From the NCBI GenBank assembly GCA_049242865.1, contig JBMLOR010000011.1, forward strand, positions 1 to 13,617: a DNA stretch of 13,617 nucleotides, read 5' to 3'. Each line of letters begins with the position of its first letter. Position 1 is the stretch's first letter. The DNA comes from CAIVPM01 sp049242865. GTDB lineage: Bacteria; Bacteroidota; Bacteroidia; Chitinophagales; Chitinophagaceae. Shown here in pieces: positions 7,871 to 13,617 of this stretch. Under the pieces are notes generated by a model. It searched no databases. It worked only from the letters and a program-made list of their open reading frames with translations, and was not told the origin of the DNA. Both the position numbers and the translations under genes were made by a program.

Positions 7871-7900
7871 TTAACACTTTACAATTAGCTTTTATATTTG
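7871..7900 (+). promoter_or_regulatory. Candidate promoter of rpoN
   Basis: TATATTTG (7893-7900) is a perfect TAnnTTTG match, with a TTA at 7871-7873 nineteen nt upstream as a poor -33 element. It ends 17 nt before the rpoN ATG, implying a leader of about 10 nt (AT-rich, no Shine-Dalgarno). The remaining spacer from 7723 is AT-rich with no gene or stable hairpin. Confidence 0.55.
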
Positions 7901-7916
7901 GCACATCAATAATTAA

Positions 7917-9401
7917 ATGGCTTTATCTCAAGGATTATATCAAAAACAACTTTTAAAATTATCTCCTCAACAAATTCAACTCATGAAACTGTTGCAGGTA
8001 CCTACAGCCAATTTAGAAGAAAGAATTCAAGAAGAACTAGATGATAATCCTGCACTAGAATTGGCCGAAGATGAAGATACGTTTGAGGAAGAATTTAAAG
8101 ATGAATTTGAAGAAGAATTTAAAGATGATGAGGTTTTAGATGGCAGTGAAGATGAATATGAAAATTTAGATTTAAGTGAATATTTAAGTGATAGTGACGA
8201 CGAAATCCCAGACTATAAAACTACAGATGACCATTATGGTGATGAAGATAAAGACGCAGTAATTCCTATAAAAAACGAAGCTAGTTTTTTTGATATTATT
8301 CAATCACAGCTGAGTTTATTATTATTAAATGAAACTGAATATAAAATAGCTGAACAAATTGTAGGAAGCCTAGATGAAGATGGCTATTTAAGACGAGAAA
8401 CCAGCAGCATTGTAGATGATTTAGCGTTTAGGCAAAACATAATAACCACAGAAAAAGTGGTGGAAAAAATAATAAAACAAATCCAAGAATTTGAACCAGC
8501 TGGTGTAGCTGCAAGAGATTTACAGGAATGTTTATTATTACAACTTTATCGAAAAAAAGAAAATGGAGATCAAGTAGATAAAGCCATTATCATCATTCAA
8601 AAATATTTTGATGATTTTAGTAAACGTCATTTCAGCAAACTAAAAGAAAAACTAGAGCTAAATGATGACGATATGAAAGCCATCATAACACAAGTTACTA
8701 GCTTAAATCCTAAACCCGGCGGCTCAGTTGTTGAAACTAATATTAAAGAATCATACGTTATTCCTGATTTTATAGTAGAAAATAATAATGGAAAATTAGA
8801 ACTTACACTAAATGGCACAAATGCACCAACACTAAAAATTAGTGAAGGCTTTAAAGAAATGATTAAAGGCTATGAAGCCAGTAATAAAAAAAATAACAGT
8901 CAAAAAGAAGCTATTCAGTTTTTAAAACAAAAAATTGACGGAGCTAAATGGTTTATCGAAATGATTAAACAAAGGCAAGAAACCTTAACCAATACCATGA
9001 CTGCCATCATTAATCATCAAAAAAAATTCTTTTATAGTGGTGATGAAACTGATTTAGTTCCAATGATTTTAAAAGACATTGCCGAACCTACAGGCTTAGA
9101 TATTAGCACTATTAGCAGAGTAGTAAATTCAAAATTTGTACAAACCGAATTTGGAACAATAAGATTAAAATATTTTTTCAGCGAAGGCTTACAAACTGAT
9201 AGTGGCGAAGAAGCTAGCTCACGAGAAATTAAAAAAGTACTAAGCGATATTATTGCAGCAGAAGACAAACAAAAACCATTGGCAGATGAAGTTTTAACCG
9301 AAATGCTCAACGAAAAAGGTTACAATATTGCTCGAAGAACTGTTGCAAAATACAGAGAGCAACTTAACATTCCTGTAGCAAGATTAAGAAGAGAGTTGTA
9401 A
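7917..9401 (+). CDS. rpoN: RNA polymerase sigma-54 factor
   Basis: Alternative sigma factor recognising -24/-12 promoters and needing an AAA+ activator to open DNA. At 494 aa it is complete. Residues 1-47 are the Gln/Leu-rich activator-interacting region I (QLLKLSPQQIQLMKLLQ). Residues 51-110 are a highly acidic region II linker (31 of 60 residues Asp or Glu). The core-binding domain spans about 120-330, then the HTH near 386-412 (STISRVVNSKFVQTEFG), LKYFFS, and the RpoN box ARRTVAKYRE at 472-481 that reads the -24 element. All diagnostic parts are intact. Region II contains an 8-residue tandem duplication (see repeat). The gene has its own candidate promoter and a strong terminator, so it appears monocistronic. 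No sigma-54 activator gene and no convincing -24/-12 site lies in the window, so its regulon cannot be inferred here. Confidence 0.97.
   Translation: MALSQGLYQKQLLKLSPQQIQLMKLLQVPTANLEERIQEELDDNPALELAEDEDTFEEEFKDEFEEEFKDDEVLDGSEDEYENLDLSEYLSDSDDEIPDYKTTDDHYGDEDKDAVIPIKNEASFFDIIQSQLSLLLLNETEYKIAEQIVGSLDEDGYLRRETSSIVDDLAFRQNIITTEKVVEKIIKQIQEFEPAGVAARDLQECLLLQLYRKKENGDQVDKAIIIIQKYFDDFSKRHFSKLKEKLELNDDDMKAIITQVTSLNPKPGGSVVETNIKESYVIPDFIVENNNGKLELTLNGTNAPTLKISEGFKEMIKGYEASNKKNNSQKEAIQFLKQKIDGAKWFIEMIKQRQETLTNTMTAIINHQKKFFYSGDETDLVPMILKDIAEPTGLDISTISRVVNSKFVQTEFGTIRLKYFFSEGLQTDSGEEASSREIKKVLSDIIAAEDKQKPLADEVLTEMLNEKGYNIARRTVAKYREQLNIPVARLRREL
8082..8129 (+). repeat. 24-nt tandem duplication inside rpoN region II
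   Basis: Units 8082-8105 and 8106-8129 differ at only two positions and encode FEEEFKDE then FEEEFKDD in frame. The near identity at DNA level suggests a fairly recent in-frame duplication in the poorly constrained acidic linker. Confidence 0.85.
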
Positions 9402-9413
9402 TACTTAGAAAAT

Positions 9414-9448
9414 CAAAGTGCCAAAAACTAATAGTTTTTGGCACTTTG
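9414..9448. terminator. Strong bidirectional terminator between rpoN and the secreted-protein gene
   Basis: A perfect 14-bp inverted repeat (9415-9428 with 9434-9447), extendable by one pair at each end, has a 3-5 nt loop. The arms contain GTGCC/GGCAC and A/T runs, so both strands end in short U-tracts. It sits 13 nt after the rpoN stop and 23 nt beyond the stop of the converging minus-strand gene. Confidence 0.85.
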
Positions 9449-9470
9449 TATAAATCAATAATTGACTACA

Positions 9471-11021
9471 TTAATTTAATTTTTCTAACCTGAATGTAAT
9501 TTTCTTCTCTTTTTTATTGTACTCGTAAATTCCAACATAGCCTTGCTTTGCAGGCAGTACGCTTAAATATTTGGCTTTTGAGTTAAGTTGAATTTTATCT
9601 GTTGTAAACTTATTGTTGCTATACTTTATAGCGTTAAAAGTACCTCCTTTATAATTATCAGTTTTTTCCCAATCATAATAACAAAAAGATATAGATGAAT
9701 TATCTTTTGATTTTGAAGTAAAGGCATAATCAAAACTTCCAATTGATTTTAACAAAAGTGCTATTGTATGTTGACTGTAATAATCAGCAGCTGGATGTGC
9801 AAAGCCAGTAAATTCTTTTTTTGGATAAATAGTTGCTTTTTTCACTTTATAATCTGCGTCTAATTCTATCATCACTAAATCAGTAATTACAACTTTTGTA
9901 AAATTACCAGAGCCACCAGCAAGTTTCATAAATGTTCCTAATCCATCGAACTTTCGTTTATACCCCTCTGCAGCGATAATTAATTTACCATCTTGCGTTT
10001 TCTGTATATCTTGAATACTTAAAAAACCTGTTGACTCTAATTTACCTTTATCATTAAGTGGCAAATATTTTGCGAAATCTTTTTGCCAAGAGTTATAATT
10101 AGCATTTATAACACTACCGTTTTTTTGTAAGGTATATACAGCAATTCCTAAACCATAATCTTTTGCAATATCATCTTCTTCATCGTAATAGGTTGCTGCC
10201 ATAATTAAATTTCCAGAAGCTTCATCTTTAGTGAAAAATGCAGGAATTGATTTTGTTTTGCCATCAAACTTTTGTTCTAATTCAAATACCTTTTTTTGCA
10301 CAACAGGGTTAAAAGCGTAACAAGTAGCCATTAATTTACCCCCAAGTAATGATTTTTTTTTGTTTACTGCTAAGTAAATTGTACTATCAACTACAGCCAT
10401 ACAAGTTGCATTTGTTTGGCGTTCTTCGAACTCAGGCCTGTACACATAACTATTGTTTTTTTCAGAGGAATAGTATCCAATTTCAAATATATTAGATCCA
10501 CCCTGCCTTACTGGTAATAAAGAAACAAAACCTAAATTAGGAATTGAAATTAGTGTATTAGTTGTTGCATCTTCATCCTTATTTGTAAACCCATTTGCAT
10601 ATGCTAAAAACAAAGCATAATCTCCGTTGTCATACTCTTTTTCATATTCTTGAGTCATTTTACCATTTAAATCAAAAATTTTAAACACATATTTTTTCTT
10701 ATCAGTATTGGCAAAAAAGAAACAAATGCTTTTACCATTAAATTCAGCATCAAATAAAATCACATCTTTACTATCTTGAAAAGTAGTTTTTTTAACAGCA
10801 TTACCATTTTCGTCCAATATTTGGATGGTGTATTCTCTTGTTTTTCTATCAATTTTATCACTTTCATAAAAAACATAATAGCCTTTTACTGCCTTATTTT
10901 CATTAATAGAACCAGCACCTTTTAAATAGGCCTTTTGTACGTTTTCAATATTCAATAGCTGTTGAGCAAAGATTGTTGTTGTTGCAAAAATCGCAATAAA
11001 CAATAGGGAGATTTTTTTCAT
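9471..11021 (-). CDS. Secreted protein of unknown function
   Basis: A 516-aa protein I cannot assign with confidence. It has a clear Sec signal peptide: MKK, a hydrophobic core, and likely cleavage after A19 (IFA-QQ). There is no lipobox Cys, so periplasmic or exported soluble localisation is inferred. The mature part is rich in short beta-strand-like segments with recurrent phrases such as 'LDENGN', 'FDLNGK' and 'IELDADYKVKK', resembling a WD/beta-propeller-like or multi-sheet fold, but no clean repeat register can be fixed. No catalytic motif, transmembrane anchor, or typical type IX secretion C-terminal domain is evident. It starts 25 nt after the stop of a secreted M48 protease gene on the same strand, with no terminator between, so the two are probably co-expressed and may act in the same compartment. 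It may belong to one of the DUF families of Bacteroidota secreted proteins; I could not verify which. Confidence 0.8.
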   Translation of the reverse strand: MKKISLLFIAIFATTTIFAQQLLNIENVQKAYLKGAGSINENKAVKGYYVFYESDKIDRKTREYTIQILDENGNAVKKTTFQDSKDVILFDAEFNGKSICFFFANTDKKKYVFKIFDLNGKMTQEYEKEYDNGDYALFLAYANGFTNKDEDATTNTLISIPNLGFVSLLPVRQGGSNIFEIGYYSSEKNNSYVYRPEFEERQTNATCMAVVDSTIYLAVNKKKSLLGGKLMATCYAFNPVVQKKVFELEQKFDGKTKSIPAFFTKDEASGNLIMAATYYDEEDDIAKDYGLGIAVYTLQKNGSVINANYNSWQKDFAKYLPLNDKGKLESTGFLSIQDIQKTQDGKLIIAAEGYKRKFDGLGTFMKLAGGSGNFTKVVITDLVMIELDADYKVKKATIYPKKEFTGFAHPAADYYSQHTIALLLKSIGSFDYAFTSKSKDNSSISFCYYDWEKTDNYKGGTFNAIKYSNNKFTTDKIQLNSKAKYLSVLPAKQGYVGIYEYNKKEKKITFRLEKLN

Positions 11022-11046
11022 TTTTTGTTGTTTTATTTAAGTTAAA

Positions 11047-12423
11047 TTATTTTGTGAGTTGAAGTTGATTTTGATAACTGGAGTTAGTTGCTAATTGATG
11101 TTGGAAGCTTTTTAAAAAATAGTATCCTATTTTTTTGTAATCCTCTAATTCTATATTTTGAATAAACTGTAAAAGCAAATTAAAATCTTTTGGATACTGT
11201 GGCGATGGCATTAATGCTATATTACCCAATTCGTGCCTTTGCTGGTATGTATAAAAATCTTTAAATATTTTGCCAATCTTAACAACTATAAATGGCTGAA
11301 TTTGTGTACTATCAAGCACTTTAAATGCATAAAATAATGCAGCCGCATGATTATTGTTTTGATATGCACTTTCAATAACCTCTAATTTAAAAGATTTGCT
11401 AAAACTCTCAAACTCTTGGGCACTATTTAAATTCTTATGATTGTTATTACCGAATTGTGATTTGTTTTGTTGTAATTTTTTTATTTCAATTATTCTTTTT
11501 TTACAATCTGGATGTGTCTTTAGCGAATCGTTCATTTCTTCATAAACATCAGTAGCATGCCCACCAAATAGCCCTTCTTCTTTTTCTAGCCATTTTTCTT
11601 TAAATGGAAATTCGGAATTGCCAAAATATTGTCTCAATGCAGCTTCTGTATTGAATTTCTCATCATCCAACTTATCTAAGATTTCTAAAACATTTAAAGC
11701 AGCTCCTTGATCAAATTTAGTATTACTAAAAAACTCTAAACCAAGTGAGTCGGCTTCAGTTTCTTTAAATCTAGAGTGTTTACTATTAGAGAGTCCAATA
11801 TTTAATGCAAGTTTTTCGATCTTTTCTCGAGTTTTGTATTGAAGTTTATTAATACTTCTCAACTCTTTTTGAAATTCATCTGAAAAAACTGTTTGAACAT
11901 ACTTATTAATTTGATTATCAGAATGTTTATTGTATAAATGTGCTAGTTCGTGACAAATTACAAAAGCAACTTCACTTTCATTGTTTAATCTGTAAAAAAG
12001 CCCTAGATTAAATACAATCATATTTTCTCCAAGGTAAGCTGCATTTGGAACATCAGATTTTGCAAAAAATATTTTAATGGGCAAATCCTGCAATTTTGGG
12101 TTACTGCTTTTTATTTCGGCAGTAATTTGCTGTAAATATTGATGTGCAGCCTTATTGGTAAGCAATTTTTTTTCAGTGAAATACGACTTTATGTTTTCGA
12201 ATCGCTCCGCATATATTTTTATATATTCTTTCTTTAATTTTCCTGAAATTGTTTCAATACTAGTTTGATAATTTTTTTCTATAGTTCGTAAATCTTCAAT
12301 AAACATTGAAGAATCATTTTTTGTAGGAATAAAAGTGAATGGATCGATTTTTTTTTGCTGTGCAGTAGTTTGTTCAAATGCAAGAGCAATAAACAATGCA
12401 GTTATAATGAATGTTTTCAACAT
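11047..12423 (-). CDS. Secreted M48-family zinc metalloprotease
   Basis: A 458-aa Zn-dependent peptidase exported by the Sec system. The signal peptide covers residues 1-21 (hydrophobic core IITALFIALAF, cleavage near TTA-QQ). The catalytic HEXXH motif is HELAH at 158-162 (H158, E159, H162), preceded by SEVAFVIC as in BepA/Oma1-type M48 enzymes. The third zinc ligand is probably E221 in ETEADSLG. A helical, charged segment follows, and residues about 340-450 are alpha-helical and TPR-like. No transmembrane helix other than the signal is seen, unlike HtpX. By analogy, a role in envelope protein quality control is plausible but not shown. The frame also opens with GTG at 12426, one codon earlier; ATG 12423 is preferred. 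The downstream secreted protein gene follows after 25 nt, so the two form a likely operon. Upstream, a terminator hairpin leaves only 19 nt to the start. Confidence 0.9.
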   Translation of the reverse strand: MLKTFIITALFIALAFEQTTAQQKKIDPFTFIPTKNDSSMFIEDLRTIEKNYQTSIETISGKLKKEYIKIYAERFENIKSYFTEKKLLTNKAAHQYLQQITAEIKSSNPKLQDLPIKIFFAKSDVPNAAYLGENMIVFNLGLFYRLNNESEVAFVICHELAHLYNKHSDNQINKYVQTVFSDEFQKELRSINKLQYKTREKIEKLALNIGLSNSKHSRFKETEADSLGLEFFSNTKFDQGAALNVLEILDKLDDEKFNTEAALRQYFGNSEFPFKEKWLEKEEGLFGGHATDVYEEMNDSLKTHPDCKKRIIEIKKLQQNKSQFGNNNHKNLNSAQEFESFSKSFKLEVIESAYQNNNHAAALFYAFKVLDSTQIQPFIVVKIGKIFKDFYTYQQRHELGNIALMPSPQYPKDFNLLLQFIQNIELEDYKKIGYYFLKSFQHQLATNSSYQNQLQLTK

Positions 12424-12439
12424 CACAGTTCTGTTAATT

Positions 12440-12447
12440 AAAATTTA
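12440..12447 (-). promoter_or_regulatory. Weak -7 candidate for the M48 operon, overlapping a terminator
   Basis: TAAATTTT (12447-12440, minus strand) matches TAnnTTTG at all but the last base and ends 17 nt before the ATG at 12423, the same distance as at rpoN. It overlaps the descending arm and T-tract of the permease terminator. No TTG is found at the expected -33 distance, so the call is tentative. Confidence 0.3.
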
Positions 12448-12480
12448 GGCTGTAAACAAATACTAGTTTACAGCCTAAAT
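12443..12480 (-). terminator. Rho-independent terminator of the permease gene
   Basis: A perfect 15-bp inverted repeat (12443-12457 with 12466-12480) with an 8-nt loop contains GGCTGTAAAC/GTTTACAGCC. On the minus strand the descending arm runs into TTTTAATTAA, a short U-tract. It lies 9 nt past the permease stop codon and within 20 nt of the next gene's start. Confidence 0.8.
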
Positions 12481-12488
12481 GAATAATA

Positions 12489-13617
12489 CTAAGATTGTAC
12501 TTCTAAATTATTAAGGTTGCTTTTATTTTTACTGTATAAAAAATAAACTATTATACCTAATGCACCCCAACACAAAAAGAAAATCCAAGTTTGAGGGCGA
12601 ACAAAACACATCAAGAAAATATTAAAGGCAATTCCTAAACTTCCTACAACATAAACTGCAGGGGTTTTGTAAGGTCTTTCTAACTCTGGTCTTTTATATC
12701 TCAAAATCATTACAGCTAAACAAACCATTGCAAAAGCTAACAAAGTACCCATACTACACATTTCACTTACCTTTTCAATTGGTGTTACTGCAGCAACTAT
12801 TGAAATAATTAAACCTACTAATAAAGTACTTTTATAAGGCGTTCTAAAATTAGTATGCAACTCTTTAAAAAATCCTGGTAACAAGCCATCTTTTGCCATA
12901 CCTAAGAAAATTCTTGTTTGACCCAACATCATAACCAACATCACACTCATTAAACCAGCTGTTGCAGCCAAAGTAATTATAAAAGTTGCCCAAGTAATAC
13001 CTTTTTGGCTGAATGCACTAGCTACGGGTGCTGCTTTATCTAAAGTATCATATTTTACCATTCCGGTTAAAACAAGAGAAACCAAAATATACAAAACAGT
13101 ACATATAATGAGTGATGCAACAATTGCAAAAGGAACATCTTTTTTAGGATTTATAGCTTCACCGGCTTGGGTACTTACAGCATCAAAGCCAATATATGCA
13201 AAAAATACAATAGTAGCAGCTGTTAAAACTCCACCAAAACCAAAACTAATTTTTTCTTTACCATCAATTATAGTTGTTGTTTCAGCAGGAATAAATGGTT
13301 GCCAGTTATTGGTATCGATATAAAAAGCACCTGCAATAATTACAAATAATACCACTGCAATTTTTATAACAACAATTATGTTGTTTGTTTTTGCAGCTTC
13401 CTTAATACCTTTTACCAATATTGCCGTTATTACCCAAGTAATCAAAAATGCAGGAAGATTAATTGCAAATGATGGTGCAGCAATTCCAAGTGCATGTGCT
13501 TTTTCTTTAGCAGTTGCCAAATCATTGCACAACCACATAGGAAAATCAATTCCAAATAAATGTAAAAACTTAACAAAATATCCACTCCAAGCAACTGCTA
13601 CAGTAGTAGCACCCATC
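12489..13617 (-). CDS. APC-superfamily amino acid permease, 5' partial
   Basis: Integral inner-membrane amino acid transporter of the cationic-amino-acid-transporter (YfnA/GkApcT-like) branch, reading off the window end. The Met at 13616 is internal, because it opens a segment (GATTVAVAWSGYF) equivalent to TM3 of relatives; roughly 90-100 N-terminal residues are missing. The visible 375 residues contain about nine hydrophobic helices. These include the FFAYIGFDAVSTQAGEAINP segment of TM6, with its unwound substrate-binding region, followed by the acidic-polar loop KKDVP. After the long helix near MLGQTRIFLGMAKDGLLP comes the conserved APC cytoplasmic motif (TRI...MAKDGLLP). The C-terminus ends in a short charged tail. 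Substrate cannot be predicted. It is followed 9 nt after its stop by its own terminator, so it is transcriptionally separate from the M48 gene. Confidence 0.95.
   Translation of the reverse strand, partial: MGATTVAVAWSGYFVKFLHLFGIDFPMWLCNDLATAKEKAHALGIAAPSFAINLPAFLITWVITAILVKGIKEAAKTNNIIVVIKIAVVLFVIIAGAFYIDTNNWQPFIPAETTTIIDGKEKISFGFGGVLTAATIVFFAYIGFDAVSTQAGEAINPKKDVPFAIVASLIICTVLYILVSLVLTGMVKYDTLDKAAPVASAFSQKGITWATFIITLAATAGLMSVMLVMMLGQTRIFLGMAKDGLLPGFFKELHTNFRTPYKSTLLVGLIISIVAAVTPIEKVSEMCSMGTLLAFAMVCLAVMILRYKRPELERPYKTPAVYVVGSLGIAFNIFLMCFVRPQTWIFFLCWGALGIIVYFLYSKNKSNLNNLEVQS

Noticed and set aside
7898..7914. TTGGCAC upstream of rpoN resembling a sigma-54 -24 element
   Set aside because: The essential GC of the -12 element is missing at the right spacing (TAAT occupies the position), and the sequence overlaps the better supported -7 element.
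9435..9452. TTGGCAC in the rpoN-downstream hairpin as a sigma-54 promoter
   Set aside because: It is an arm of the terminator inverted repeat, and no TTGC follows at the right spacing.

Overview
The window (about 13.6 kb, strongly AT-rich) looks like a chromosomal core-metabolism segment of a Bacteroidota bacterium, probably Chitinophagia or a relative. The lineage call rests on four things: the protein flavour (a GlcN6P-deaminase/PIG-L fusion, a Prc-type protease, a 'type 2' OMP decarboxylase); the absence of Shine-Dalgarno sequences before start codons; A-rich, very short leaders; and candidate promoters with the TAnnTTTG -7 element typical of this phylum. No mobile element, CRISPR array, tRNA or rRNA is visible, and base composition looks uniform throughout.

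Layout. (1) 1-1301, plus strand: 3' part of a tail-specific protease gene (prc), cut by the window start. (2) 1302-1683: convergent spacer with two hairpin terminators. (3) 3603-1684, minus: a glucosamine-6-phosphate deaminase fused to a PIG-L-type deacetylase. (4) 4635-3676, minus: a TerC/Alx-family membrane protein. (5) 4795-7722, plus: a tight purA-pyrF-folP cluster (gaps of 8 and 13 nt) making AMP precursor, UMP and folate. (6) 7917-9401, plus: rpoN (sigma-54), apparently monocistronic, closed by a strong bidirectional hairpin. (7) 12423-9471, minus: a secreted M48 metalloprotease gene followed 25 nt later by a large secreted protein of unknown function. (8) 13617-12489, minus: the 3' part of an APC-family amino-acid permease, cut by the window end.

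Regulation. Candidate -7 elements end 16-19 nt upstream of the ATG of the deaminase fusion, purA and rpoN, with a weaker match at the M48 gene. This implies 5' leaders of only about 10 nt. The pattern decides the start codons of purA (ATG at 4795) and the deaminase fusion (ATG at 3603), because upstream alternative TTG starts would lie inside the promoter.

Novelty. I see no clear undescribed system. The items most worth a second look are the M48 protease/unknown secreted protein pair, the two-enzyme amino-sugar fusion with both active sites intact, and the shared short-leader promoter architecture. The rest is ordinary housekeeping content.
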